From: Nitrospirota bacterium
GTDB taxonomy: Bacteria > Nitrospirota > Nitrospiria > Nitrospirales > UBA8639
Assembly (NCBI GenBank): GCA_020355985.1
Contig: CP070628.1
Span: 1,296,942 to 1,311,007 of the forward strand
Length of the DNA stretch: 14,066 nucleotides
Reading direction: 5' to 3'
The notes under the pieces are model-generated. The model searched no databases. It was not told the origin of the DNA and saw only the letters and a program-made list of their open reading frames with translations. This document shows positions 1-7,734 of this stretch, piece after piece (positions within the stretch are counted from its first letter, which is position 1; each line of letters opens with the position of its first letter). The position numbers and the translations under genes were made by a program.

Positions 1-90
1 GATCAGAATTAAAATTGGCTAGAAAATTTACCCCCACCCCCCCAACGGATATTTAATACGTGTCTGACCCCTAATTTGTGGGGAGAAAAT
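1..90. other. Non-coding left edge with C-tract and REP-like motif
   Basis: No credible gene is seen here. Positions 31-43 are almost pure C (one A). Positions 59-70 read GTGTCTGACCCC, whose complement GGGGTCAGACAC I recall as a motif recurring next to Y1/REP-associated (IS200-like) transposase genes in many environmental bacteria. The 10-mer AGAAAATTTA occurs at 21-30 and again at 84-93, the second copy covering the stop codon of the phosphoesterase gene. No transposase is present, so at most this is a remnant or an isolated repeat unit; the assignment rests on recollection. Confidence 0.35.
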
Positions 91-1047
91 TTAGTTTTTA
101 CGGAGGGTGTGGATGATGATTTCCGGTTGGCAGAATAGCCGGATAGGGAAAAGTGAAGTGCCGACGCCACGTGAGGTGTAGCCGCGCATGGTTTCATGTT
201 GCCATGGCCCAGCTTTATATGCTCTGGGGCAACGACAATGGGTAATAATGGGGCGCCCTCCAGGAAGGCAGATTTGACCTCCGTGGGAATGACCGCAAAG
301 GTAGAGGTCCATGCCAGCTGTGTAGGCTTCTTGAATGATTTCCGGAGAATGGACGAGGAGAATGCGGACGGCATCCGTCGGTGCAGCGCCGACAGCTTTT
401 TCTAGATCTCCAGTTTCGTAGTAATGCACATCATCTAGGCCTAGTAGCCAAATGGCATCTGAACCTTTTTCAAGAGACTGCGTTTCATTGAGCAGCATGC
501 GAATGCCGCCTTTTTCTAGACCCGGTACCATCTCCAGCCAATCATGATTGCCCAAAATGCCTGTGACTCCGAAGGGAGCATGAAGGCTTTTGACACGGTC
601 TTCCATCAAGCGCAACGTTTTGTCATAGGAACCGTAGGTCAGAAATCGAAAATCACCCGTGAGGACACATAGATCATAGTGTAATGTTTTTAATGTCGTT
701 TGCAGGGCCTGCCCTTTATCGATCATGCCTTCGATGTGAAGATCAGATAAATGCAAAATGCGGAATCCATCAAATGATTTCGGGAGGTGAGGAAGCGAAA
801 CGATATGTTCAACAATCCGATAGCTCGTGGAATTTCTCACCGCCACAGGCCAGAGGCCTGTAGCTTTTAGTGTCGTTTTGAGAAGCCAGGCAATGGCTGG
901 AACTTCTTCCATGTGGACATGGATATGATGGCCACTCAGCAGAAGTGCCGAATAATGGGCTTGCATTTCTAATCGTTTTCCCGCATGGGAGGACCCGATA
1001 CGGGCGATGAGTTTGGTGAGCGCTTCTTGTTCGGGGGTTTGAGCCAT
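91..1047 (-). CDS. Calcineurin-like metallophosphoesterase
   Basis: This 318-residue protein is a two-metal phosphoesterase of the calcineurin-like superfamily (PF00149), closest in style to the YkuE/YaeI group; its substrate cannot be told from sequence. All signature motifs are visible: DLH at 102-104, GD at 131-132, GNHD at 166-169, the lone His 233 in LVHSP, and GHSHGGQ at 252-258. Together these supply the usual metal ligands. The first ~90 residues precede the catalytic domain and lack a clear signal peptide; members of this group often have an N-terminal membrane anchor, but none is obvious here. The ATG has no convincing ribosome site, so Met28 is a possible alternative start. The gene is divergent from the small gene at 1088, leaving only about 40 bases between starts. 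Confidence 0.9.
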   Translation of the reverse strand: MAQTPEQEALTKLIARIGSSHAGKRLEMQAHYSALLLSGHHIHVHMEEVPAIAWLLKTTLKATGLWPVAVRNSTSYRIVEHIVSLPHLPKSFDGFRILHLSDLHIEGMIDKGQALQTTLKTLHYDLCVLTGDFRFLTYGSYDKTLRLMEDRVKSLHAPFGVTGILGNHDWLEMVPGLEKGGIRMLLNETQSLEKGSDAIWLLGLDDVHYYETGDLEKAVGAAPTDAVRILLVHSPEIIQEAYTAGMDLYLCGHSHGGQICLPGGRPIITHCRCPRAYKAGPWQHETMRGYTSRGVGTSLFPIRLFCQPEIIIHTLRKN

Positions 1048-1087
1048 GTGCTTGTCAGGATTATCGAATCATGGGTACCATAGGGAC

Positions 1088-1501
1088 ATGCAACGGTTAG
1101 ATCTCAGACATCCCGGAATGCCGGATCTCCAATTTGTGTTGGTGGTGTCGGCGTTATGTACATCTGACTTGGAATCCTTGAATGCGCCCAGTTCCCTGAG
1201 GGATATGGTGTTCAATCGCTGTTGGGCCTTGTTACATGAAGAGCCTTCGCCCCTCAAAAAAGAAGATCGTGTACTTGACCTTAGGTTAGGTGATGAGGTT
1301 CTGTTAGAAGCCTTAGTCAGTGTCATTCGACAAACATTTGAGGAACATGGCTTTTCGGAATTAACCTGGGAACATCCGCCGAGCGAACCTTCGCGGGAAT
1401 CGACTCCCGAAGTTCAGCCATTGGTGGAACGGATTCAGCAACTCTACCCGCCACCTGATGATGACGTGGAACCTCCTTCTGCTTTTTCGCCTTCCTCCTA
1501 A
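1088..1501 (+). CDS. Hypothetical protein, 137 residues
   Basis: I do not recognise this protein. The frame is open from 1046, but the ATG at 1088 is preferred: an AGGG lies just before it, and the 1046 start would overlap the divergent phosphoesterase start. The product has a mixed hydrophobic core (around LQFVLVVSALC near residues 14-24), a charged helical middle with many Leu, Glu and Arg, and a Pro/Ser/Asp-rich tail (PPPDDDVEPP) that is probably disordered. No signal peptide or known motif is seen. Composition and lack of stops suggest a real gene, but shorter ORFs also exist on the opposite strand, and the ribosome site is close (2 bases) to the ATG. Moderate confidence that it is expressed; function unknown. 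Confidence 0.5.
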   Translation: MQRLDLRHPGMPDLQFVLVVSALCTSDLESLNAPSSLRDMVFNRCWALLHEEPSPLKKEDRVLDLRLGDEVLLEALVSVIRQTFEEHGFSELTWEHPPSEPSRESTPEVQPLVERIQQLYPPPDDDVEPPSAFSPSS

Positions 1502-1535
1502 TCTGCTCACGCATCTATCCGGAGTAATGTGATTG

Positions 1536-1566
1536 GTGAGCTTCCATTGAGAAAATGGAGAATCAC
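1536..1566. other. Imperfect hairpin between the hypothetical gene and accA
   Basis: TCCATT and AATGGA pair around a 5-base loop, with outer GTGA/TCAC pairing across a small internal loop. It lies 35 bases after the hypothetical gene's stop. A T-rich stretch follows only after about 15 bases, so it is a poor match to an intrinsic terminator. The rest of 1502-1712 shows nothing I can assign. Confidence 0.25.
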
Positions 1567-1712
1567 TCGAAAATCGCTCCATCTTTTCTTCTTTCGGTTT
1601 TGAAAATTAAAAAATAACGGAGGATTGAGTTGGAATGCTAGCGCCAAAAATCGGTGGGAGTGGTACCATTTCTTGGGACTCTGCTCGATCGATGTTAATT
1701 TCAGTCTATGGA

Positions 1713-2702
1713 TTACGAGTTTGCCGTCTTGGCCCGTTTGGTTCCAGTATGGAGTGAATTAAATGCCCCAAGGCTTCGGAACTTCGCTTCACGTTGTTTG
1801 AGCAATGTGTCAAGAGAGAGTTTCTGAAGTTGAAGAAAATGAGTGTTGAGTGTCTCGGAGACATGTTTCGCCGTAAGAGGCACATCGCGATGTGCGCCTC
1901 CTAGTGGCTCAGGGATAATGTCATCAATTATATTGAGTTCGAGCAATTCAGAGGCAGTCATACGTAAAGCGGTTGCGGCCGTTGCCGATTTAGAGGCATC
2001 TCCCCATAAAATGGCTGCACAGCCCTCAGGGGAAATGACAGAATAGATGGCATGTTCTAACATCAGGACACGATCTGCCACGCCCAACGCCAAGGCTCCG
2101 CCGCTTCCCCCTTCACCCGTGACTACCGCGATGATCGGTACTTGAAGCCTGACCATTTCCAATAAATTCCTGGCGATGGCTTCTGCCTGCCCTCGCTGTT
2201 CGGCATCGATTCCAGGATAGGCTCCCGGGGTGTCGATAAAGGTCACAATTGGGCGTTGAAACTTTTCCGCTAATTTCATGAGACGCAAGGCTTTTCGATA
2301 TCCTTCAGGTTTCGCCATGCCGAAGTTTCGACGCATGCGTTCTTTTAAGGATTTCCCTTTTTCATGACCCATGACCATGATCGAGCGGTTTTTCCATGTG
2401 GCAAACCCTCCGATGATGGCCCGATCTTCGCCATATAGTCGATCCCCATGGAGTTCGATGACGTTTTCGGTGAGTTCTTCCAAATAATCAGAAATGGAAG
2501 GGCGTTGGGGATGCCGTGCAATCTGGGCTCGTTGCCACGGAGAGAGGTTAGCAAAGACTTCTTGTTCAAGTGTGGCCAGCTGTTCGGTACTTTTGGCAAT
2601 GGCATCTTGAACCGAGACTTTTTTTGACTTGGATTTCACCAATTTGGCAATGCGCCCTTCGAGATCTTTCAGCGGTTTTTCAAAATCCAAGTATTCGCGC
2701 AC
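1713..2702 (-). CDS. accA: Acetyl-CoA carboxylase carboxyltransferase, alpha subunit
   Basis: AccA pairs with AccD to form the carboxyltransferase of acetyl-CoA carboxylase, moving the carboxyl group from biotin on AccB to acetyl-CoA to make malonyl-CoA, the first committed step of fatty acid synthesis. The 329 residues match the family length (about 320). Diagnostic stretches include LDFEKPLKDLE at 5-15, HPQRPSISDYLEEL at 64-77, LHGDRLYGEDRAIIGG at 84-99, FIDTPGAYPGIDAEQRGQ at 155-172 and the oxyanion-hole region GEGGSGGALA at 196-205, followed by SVISPEGCAAILW. The start is GTG, fixed by an AAGGAG ribosome site 7 bases upstream (2709-2714). It follows dnaE by 24 bases on the same strand, so the two are probably cotranscribed, as in many bacteria. 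No accD is in the window, and no terminator is apparent after the gene. Confidence 0.98.
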   Translation of the reverse strand: MREYLDFEKPLKDLEGRIAKLVKSKSKKVSVQDAIAKSTEQLATLEQEVFANLSPWQRAQIARHPQRPSISDYLEELTENVIELHGDRLYGEDRAIIGGFATWKNRSIMVMGHEKGKSLKERMRRNFGMAKPEGYRKALRLMKLAEKFQRPIVTFIDTPGAYPGIDAEQRGQAEAIARNLLEMVRLQVPIIAVVTGEGGSGGALALGVADRVLMLEHAIYSVISPEGCAAILWGDASKSATAATALRMTASELLELNIIDDIIPEPLGGAHRDVPLTAKHVSETLNTHFLQLQKLSLDTLLKQREAKFRSLGAFNSLHTGTKRAKTANS

Positions 2703-2726
2703 GGGTAGGCTCCTTGGTCCAGGCGG

Positions 2727-5700
2727 TTATTGGAAGGCGACTGTAGATGTCCCCAGAAGATGTTCGACTTCTTCTAAAAATTCCGGTGTGGGAGAAATCC
2801 CGACATTGGGTAATTTGGGGAGGTTGGCTGTCATGTTCGGTTGAAGATGAAAGGCTAGTGAAATGGGTGTTGGCCCAGGATGTCTTGCAAAGATATTTTT
2901 TAAGTCTACCAGATTATGGGGAAGAACGTCTTGTTCGTGAATTTGGAGTGTGACGTGTTTCACCGTTTCACATTCTAATTGAGGCACCAGTTCGACTCGT
3001 GTGGTCTTTATTCTAGCACCGTTATCCATTAGATCTACCGATCCGGTAATTCGGATGACTGCATCGGGTTTCAGCATCTCTTCGTGGCTTTTGAAGGCCT
3101 CAGGGAAAATGATAGCTTCCACCGTGCCATGCAAGTCTTCCAATTGGACATAGGCCATTCGGTTCCCTTTTTTCGTCGTGGTAATTTTGAGGCTAGATAT
3201 AACCCCGCAGAGCTTAATTTCTCGTTCCTCTTTTATCTCCCTGAGCGATTGCGTTGAGCAGGTGGAAAAGTGGGCGATGGCCATTCGATGGCGGTTAAGT
3301 GGATGATCGGTGATATAAAAGCCGGTGAGTTCTCGTTCATGTTGCAGTAATTCGTTTTGAGACCATTCCGGTATCTGAGGAATGGTGAATCCGAAGCCTT
3401 TATCCTCCTCTGTGGAGGTGTCTTCTGGGGACAAATCAAACAGACTGGTTTGTCCTTCCCGTTTATTACGTTGAACAGTTGCCGCATGGTCCATGGCTTG
3501 ATCAAGAATCTGGAATAAACTGGCGCGGGTCGTGCCCATGGAGTCGAAGGCGCCCACTTTGATCAGTCCCTCCAGAACACGCTTGTTAACCTTTTGGGAG
3601 TCCAGCCGACAACAAAAGTCGACGAAGGAGGTAAATGGACCATCTTGGTCGCGGGTTTCCAAAACAATGTCAACGGCACTTTCTCCCACGTTCTTGATGG
3701 CGGCCAGCCCAAATCGGATTCCTTCCGGCACGACACTGAAATTTTTTAAACTCTGATTGGCATCGGGAGGAAGTATTTTCAGTCCCAATTCTCGACATTC
3801 GGTAAAATAGCCAACCATTTTATCCGTATTTCCCATTTCTGAGGTCAGAAGGGCTGCCATGAATTCCGTCGGATGATGGGCTTTGAGATAGGCAGTCTGA
3901 TAGGTGACCAACGCATAGGCCGCGGAGTGCGATTTATTAAATCCGTATCCAGCGAAAAAGGCCATTTGATCGAATAATTTTTCTGCCAGTTTTTCAGCGA
4001 TCCCCTTTTTATGACACCCTGAGATGAACAAGGTTTTCTGTTTGGCCATTTCATCATGTTTTTTCTTTCCCATAGCTCGGCGAAGTAAATCAGCCTGGCC
4101 CAGGGAAAATCCTGCCAGCTGGTTGGTAATGGCCATGACTTGCTCTTGATAGACGATGACCCCATAGGTCTCACTTAAGATCGATTCCAGTTGAGGGGGC
4201 TCATAGACGATTTGTGAGGCATCGCGTTTTCGTTTAATGAAATCGTCGACCATGCCGCTTTCTAAGGGGCCTGGTCTGTATAAGGCGAGAATGGCAATAA
4301 GATCTTCAAATGTTTCGGGTTGGATTTTGACTAACAGGTTTCGCATACCCGAACTTTCCAATTGGAATATGCCGGGGGTTTTCCCGGAACTGAGTAAGGC
4401 AAACGTGTCTGGATCATCGAGCGGTAAGTTATTGATGTCTAATTGAGCGTTCGCCGATTGTGAGGAATGCACGAGCCTGACCGCATCGTGAATCATGGTT
4501 AAGGTTTTCAAGCCAAGAAAATCGAACTTGATCAACCCAACTTTTTCAAGATCGGTCATTGTATATTGTGTGACGATTTCGTCGTTGCTGGTCTTATATA
4601 AGGGCACATGGTCCATGAGCGGCTTTTGTGAAATGACCACGCCGGCAGCATGGGTGGAGGCGTGGCGGGCTAAGCCTTCTAAGGCCATGGCGGTATCCAT
4701 GAGCTCTTTCATTCCGGTCTCCCCATCCACCAATTCTTGTAGACGAGGTTCCTGCTTCAGGGCGTCTTTCAGAGTAATGTTGAGTTGAGTCGGCACTAAC
4801 TTCGCGACCTTATCCACTTCTGCATAAGGGAAATCCATTACCCGCCCTACATCGCGAATGGCGGCTTTGGCGCCCAGTGTCCCGAAGGTAATAATTTGGC
4901 AGACGTGCTCCTCACCATATTTCTCAATCACATAATTGATGACTTCTCCGCGACGGTCCATGCAAAAATCCATATCGATATCCGGCATGGTTACCCGTTC
5001 AGGATTCAGGAAACGTTCGAAAAGCAGGTTGTAGGCCAGCGGATCCAAGTCGGTAATTCGGAGGGCGTAGGCGACGAGACTGCCTGCGGCGGAGCCTCGT
5101 CCTGGCCCTACTGGGATTTTCCGGGATCGAGCAAAATTAATAATGTCCCAGACGACTAGAAAATAGCCGGCATAGCCCATCGCATTTAATACCGATAATT
5201 CTGTGGTTAAGCGATGCTGATACGCCTCTAGTGGAATCGAAGTAGGACGTTCACGCAAGCGTTCACGAAGTCCTTTTTCAGAAAGATGCAGGAGATAGGA
5301 GTCATGCGTCTGGCCATCGGGCACGTGATAGTCAGGAAGATATGTTGTCCCGAATTCAAGGGTTAGGTCGCATTGCTCGGCAACTTGTGTCGTATGCAGG
5401 ACAGCTCGAGGAAACTCTGCAAACTCCGCGACCATTTCTTCTGTGGATTTCACGTACAACTGATCCGTATCGAATTTCATGCGATTAGGATCTTTGAGCG
5501 TCTTGCCAGTTTGTAAACACAGCATGATTTCATGGGGTCGGGCATCGCGTTTAGTAAGATAATGGCAGTCGTTTGTGCCAACCAAGGGGATTCCGAGTTT
5601 CTGGTGAATCTCCATCAAGCCGCGATTCGCAATCTGTTGTTGCTCCAATCCGTTGGCTTGTACTTCCAAATAATAATGATCCTTTCCAAAAATGGATCGG

Positions 5701-6191
5701 TATTCATCAGCAACCCGCATTGCTCCTTCGAGGTCTTGTTGGCTGATTAATTGCGGCACTTCACCGCTCAAACACCCAGAAAGGGCAATGAGCCCTTCGT
5801 GATGTTCCTTTAAAAGTTCTTTATCCATCCGGGGTTTGTAATAAAATCCTTCGAGGTAGGCTTTGCTGGAAAGTTTGATAAGGTTTTGATAGCCCACTTG
5901 ATTGGTTGCCAGCAAAATCAGGTGAAAATACTCATTGTGCGCGAGATGGCCAGTTTTTTGACCGCGATTGCCTGGGGCCATATACGCTTCACAGCCGATT
6001 ATGGGCTTGATGCCGTGGTTCTTAGCCTTTTGATAGAAATCAATTGCTCCAAACAGGTTGCCATGGTCCGTCATTGCGACGGCCGGCATCCCGTAATCCT
6101 TCACTTGTTGAAAGAGGGGAGTAAGCTGGTTTGCCCCATCAAGGAGGCTATATTGCGTGTGAAGATGGAGGTGAACGAATTCTGAGGGCAC
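2727..6191 (-). CDS. dnaE: DNA polymerase III alpha subunit (DnaE)
   Basis: This is the catalytic subunit of the replicative DNA polymerase, 1154 residues, the normal DnaE1 length. Order of domains: N-terminal PHP domain (about 1-290, HLHLHTQYSLLDGA at 7-20, TDHGN at 41-45, GCEAY at 66-70, DCHYL at 208-212); polymerase core with GPGRGSAAGS at 362-371, catalytic PDIDMDF at 403-409 (Asp404 and Asp406) and the third aspartate Asp557 in KFDFLG; fingers and HhH region (GYGFNKSHSAAYA at 748-760, VNKRVLEGLIKVGAFD at 868-883); clamp-binding motif QTSLF at 914-918; OB fold about 992-1075; short C-terminal tau-binding-type tail. The start is GTG with AAGGA 8 bases upstream. A promoter with a 17-base spacer sits directly upstream, and accA follows in the same operon. 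PHP metal ligands look intact, unlike in E. coli. Confidence 0.99.
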   Translation of the reverse strand: MPSEFVHLHLHTQYSLLDGANQLTPLFQQVKDYGMPAVAMTDHGNLFGAIDFYQKAKNHGIKPIIGCEAYMAPGNRGQKTGHLAHNEYFHLILLATNQVGYQNLIKLSSKAYLEGFYYKPRMDKELLKEHHEGLIALSGCLSGEVPQLISQQDLEGAMRVADEYRSIFGKDHYYLEVQANGLEQQQIANRGLMEIHQKLGIPLVGTNDCHYLTKRDARPHEIMLCLQTGKTLKDPNRMKFDTDQLYVKSTEEMVAEFAEFPRAVLHTTQVAEQCDLTLEFGTTYLPDYHVPDGQTHDSYLLHLSEKGLRERLRERPTSIPLEAYQHRLTTELSVLNAMGYAGYFLVVWDIINFARSRKIPVGPGRGSAAGSLVAYALRITDLDPLAYNLLFERFLNPERVTMPDIDMDFCMDRRGEVINYVIEKYGEEHVCQIITFGTLGAKAAIRDVGRVMDFPYAEVDKVAKLVPTQLNITLKDALKQEPRLQELVDGETGMKELMDTAMALEGLARHASTHAAGVVISQKPLMDHVPLYKTSNDEIVTQYTMTDLEKVGLIKFDFLGLKTLTMIHDAVRLVHSSQSANAQLDINNLPLDDPDTFALLSSGKTPGIFQLESSGMRNLLVKIQPETFEDLIAILALYRPGPLESGMVDDFIKRKRDASQIVYEPPQLESILSETYGVIVYQEQVMAITNQLAGFSLGQADLLRRAMGKKKHDEMAKQKTLFISGCHKKGIAEKLAEKLFDQMAFFAGYGFNKSHSAAYALVTYQTAYLKAHHPTEFMAALLTSEMGNTDKMVGYFTECRELGLKILPPDANQSLKNFSVVPEGIRFGLAAIKNVGESAVDIVLETRDQDGPFTSFVDFCCRLDSQKVNKRVLEGLIKVGAFDSMGTTRASLFQILDQAMDHAATVQRNKREGQTSLFDLSPEDTSTEEDKGFGFTIPQIPEWSQNELLQHERELTGFYITDHPLNRHRMAIAHFSTCSTQSLREIKEEREIKLCGVISSLKITTTKKGNRMAYVQLEDLHGTVEAIIFPEAFKSHEEMLKPDAVIRITGSVDLMDNGARIKTTRVELVPQLECETVKHVTLQIHEQDVLPHNLVDLKNIFARHPGPTPISLAFHLQPNMTANLPKLPNVGISPTPEFLEEVEHLLGTSTVAFQ

Positions 6192-6212
6192 TGAAGATTT
6201 CCTTGAAAAAAA

Positions 6213-6241
6213 ATTCTAGTGAGGAAATTTTTTGAAGTCAA
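6213..6241 (-). promoter_or_regulatory. Predicted sigma70-type promoter of dnaE-accA
   Basis: Read on the minus strand, TTGACT (6236-6241) and TAGAAT (6213-6218) are separated by exactly 17 bases. Each hexamer matches the consensus at five of six positions. Transcription would begin near 6206, giving a leader of about 15 bases that contains the dnaE ribosome site. The surroundings are AT-rich, as expected of a promoter. This is pattern matching only. Confidence 0.6.
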
Positions 6242-6602
6242 TTAGTGTTGATAATTAGCAGAACTATTCGATTGAGTGGTGACTTGATAGGTGAAAAATA
6301 TTTTTAACCTACGATACAGGGATCATGGACAATAGTCGAACGTCATCCCGAGAAAATGGGTATAAGGATGTGGATAAATGGAGTACGGGCTTCTGTTATT
6401 CAAGAGAGACTATAGGTTTAGCATTTTGCTTATTTCCTAAGCATGGTGGCACACAAAGATAGGCCTACTAATGGTGGGGTCGAAGAGATGCTCAAGGAAA
6501 AACACCTACTGATTTGATGAATGAAGATGATATAAATGAATGTGTAAATGAAAAGGGAATTGATGAAGTCATTGGTGTATTGATTTTAAGGGAAAGGAGG
6601 CA
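6242..6602. other. AT-rich intergenic region between divergent dnaE and ybjQ
   Basis: This completes the 411-base gap between the divergent dnaE and ybjQ genes. Besides the dnaE promoter it holds an open frame of 45 codons at 6325-6462 (ATG after a weak AGGG, no recognisable product), then two short overlapping frames at 6443-6517 and 6517-6606, treated separately as a possible gene remnant. No tRNA, clear ybjQ promoter or terminator is seen. Confidence 0.5.
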
Positions 6603-6606
6603 ATGA
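6443..6606 (+). pseudogene. Possible frameshifted remnant of a DUF421/YetF-type C-terminus
   Basis: Two short frames abut here. Frame one (6443-6517, 24 codons) contains NGGVEEMLKEKHLL; frame two (6517-6606, 29 codons) contains [20 protein letters not shown] and ILRERRQ. Read in order they resemble the cytoplasmic tail of DUF421/YetF membrane proteins, where a (D/N)G..(E)ENL.KE.L segment is followed by a .DDL...(R)E.GI..L..V..A(I/V)LE segment. A one-step frame change near 6505-6515 would join them. The membrane part of such a protein is absent. The alternative is that they are short coupled leader ORFs of ybjQ: TGATG joins the two, and ATGA joins the second to ybjQ. Resemblance is from memory and weak. 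Confidence 0.3.
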
Positions 6607-6926
6607 TGATTTTAACCACAACACCAAATATTGAAGGACACCGAATTACCGAATATCTAGGAGTCGTCACTGGTGAAGCCATACTTGGGACTAATTTTTT
6701 TCGAGACTTTTGTGCCAAGATCCGGGATGTGGTAGGAGGACGATCGGGAGCTTATGAAAATGAATTGGCCCGTGCACGGGAAACGGCCTTCAGGGAAATT
6801 CAGGAAGACGCTTTAGAGATTGGGGCGAATGCTATCGTGGGGATCGACCTGGATTATGAAGTCATGGGGGAGACCGGAAGCATGTTAATGGTAAGTATCA
6901 GTGGGACAGCCGTTACCATCACCTGA
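6606..6926 (+). CDS. ybjQ: YbjQ family (UPF0145, heavy-metal-binding domain) protein
   Basis: This small cytoplasmic protein belongs to the YbjQ/UPF0145 family (PF01906), whose members form pentameric rings and are named as putative heavy-metal-binding; the physiological role is not settled. The diagnostic stretches [50 protein letters not shown] and [15 protein letters not shown] match the E. coli protein nearly block by block. Two ATG codons are in tandem (6603 and 6606). AGGAGG at 6595-6600 is only 2 bases from the first and 5 from the second, and the second gives the same N-terminal length as E. coli YbjQ, so 6606 (106 residues) is chosen. It is a single-gene unit followed by bacterioferritin 235 bases downstream; shared transcription is possible but unproven. 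Confidence 0.93.
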   Translation: MILTTTPNIEGHRITEYLGVVTGEAILGTNFFRDFCAKIRDVVGGRSGAYENELARARETAFREIQEDALEIGANAIVGIDLDYEVMGETGSMLMVSISGTAVTIT

Positions 6927-7031
6927 GTGATGAGCTTGACCCATCAGCCAGTGGGTGAGGATTCTGAAAATTGCAATCAACGATTTTGAGAAGGAAAATC
7001 AATATTAGTTATTTACACTTACATAAAAGAC

Positions 7032-7061
7032 TTGACGGCTTTGAGAAATGATCGATAAGAT
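7032..7061 (+). promoter_or_regulatory. Candidate promoter of the bfr unit
   Basis: TTGACG (7032-7037) and TAAGAT (7056-7061) are separated by 18 bases. The -35 is good and the -10 matches four of six positions. Transcription would begin near 7068, leaving a leader of about 94 bases before bfr that includes the short ORF at 7112. I see no convincing Fur box around it. Confidence 0.4.
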
Positions 7062-7111
7062 ACCTACCGAAAATTGAACAATGAAGAAAAATACCGTTTA
7101 GGAGAGAGCGA

Positions 7112-7165
7112 ATGATTTTTGATTTTGGAGGGCCGGTACATTATCACGCAAGGAGGATTTCATGA
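7112..7165 (+). CDS. 17-codon leader ORF coupled to bfr
   Basis: ATG at 7112 is preceded by AGGAG (7100-7104) with a 7-base gap, a normal ribosome site. The frame encodes MIFDFGGPVHYHARRIS and ends with TGA at 7163-7165, overlapping the bfr ATG as ATGA. The bfr ribosome site lies inside this ORF (over its Ala-Arg-Arg codons), so translating the leader would pass over the bfr initiation region. It resembles a translationally coupled leader peptide. It is too short for homology and could be accidental; the combination of ribosome site, frame and 4-base overlap is the only evidence. Confidence 0.4.
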   Translation: MIFDFGGPVHYHARRIS

Positions 7166-7629
7166 AAGCCAAAAAAGGTGTCGTTGAATTTTTGAATAAG
7201 GTTTTGACGAACGAACTAACTGCCATCAACCAATATTTCCTGCATGCTGAAATGTGTGGCAATTGGGGATATACCTTGTTGCATAACGAAATGCGTAAAC
7301 ATGCGATTGATGAAATGAAACATGCGGAACAAATTATTGAACATGTTCTTTTCTTAGACGGATTCCCAAACTTGCAACGGCTGGGAACTCTCAAGATTGG
7401 CGAAACGGTGCCGGAACAGCTTAAATCGGATTTGGGATTGGAACATGCTGCGGTGAAATTGTTAACTGAAGCCATCGAACATTGCGTCAAAGTTGGAGAT
7501 TTCAATACTCGATCAAAACTGGAAGTGATTCTTACCAGCGAGGAAGACCATATTGATTGGATTGAAATGCAAATGGAAACGATTAAGCAAGTTGGAGTTG
7601 AAATCTACCTGAGTCAACATATGCACTAA
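7162..7629 (+). CDS. bfr: Bacterioferritin
   Basis: Bacterioferritin is a 24-subunit heme-containing shell that oxidises Fe(II) and stores it as ferric mineral in the cytoplasm, also limiting iron-driven oxidative damage. The 155 residues match the family length. The dinuclear ferroxidase ligands fall at the same numbers as in E. coli Bfr: Glu18, Glu51, His54, Glu94, Glu127 and His130. Met52, the heme ligand shared across subunit pairs, is also present (DEMKHAE at 50-56). It should therefore be a catalytically active, heme-binding subunit. The start has an ideal AAGGAGG site (7150-7156) with a 5-base gap, and a short leader ORF overlaps it. No bacterioferritin-associated ferredoxin gene is next to it. 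A strong bidirectional terminator follows after about 30 bases. Confidence 0.98.
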   Translation: MKAKKGVVEFLNKVLTNELTAINQYFLHAEMCGNWGYTLLHNEMRKHAIDEMKHAEQIIEHVLFLDGFPNLQRLGTLKIGETVPEQLKSDLGLEHAAVKLLTEAIEHCVKVGDFNTRSKLEVILTSEEDHIDWIEMQMETIKQVGVEIYLSQHMH

Positions 7630-7658
7630 GCATAATTCAAGAAGCTTTTATATTCGTC

Positions 7659-7706
7659 AAAAAAGGCTTTCCGGGTGGATTCATAGAACCTCGGAAAGCC
7701 TTTTTT
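7659..7706. terminator. Bidirectional intrinsic terminator between bfr and the nickel/cobalt permease gene
   Basis: A perfect 15-bp stem is formed by 7659-7673 (A-run then GGCTTTCCG) and 7692-7706 (CGGAAAGCC then T-run) around an 18-base loop. A-run and T-run flank it symmetrically, so it should work in both directions, ending bfr from the left and the convergent permease gene at 7735 from the right. Confidence 0.93.
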
Positions 7707-7734
7707 GCTTCCAGCCAAAAAGAGACGCACTCAG

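Noticed and set aside
9..374. Minus-strand ORF of 121 codons overlapping the phosphoesterase end
   Set aside because: It lies in another frame of the well-supported phosphoesterase gene, has no ribosome site and no protein-like motif.
3233..5750. Several plus- and minus-strand ORFs of 70-110 codons inside dnaE
   Set aside because: All overlap the unambiguous dnaE frame and carry no motifs; they are shadow frames of a long gene.
6945..6962. ACCCA/TGGGT hairpin after ybjQ as a terminator
   Set aside because: Only 5 bp with an 8-base loop and no T-run.
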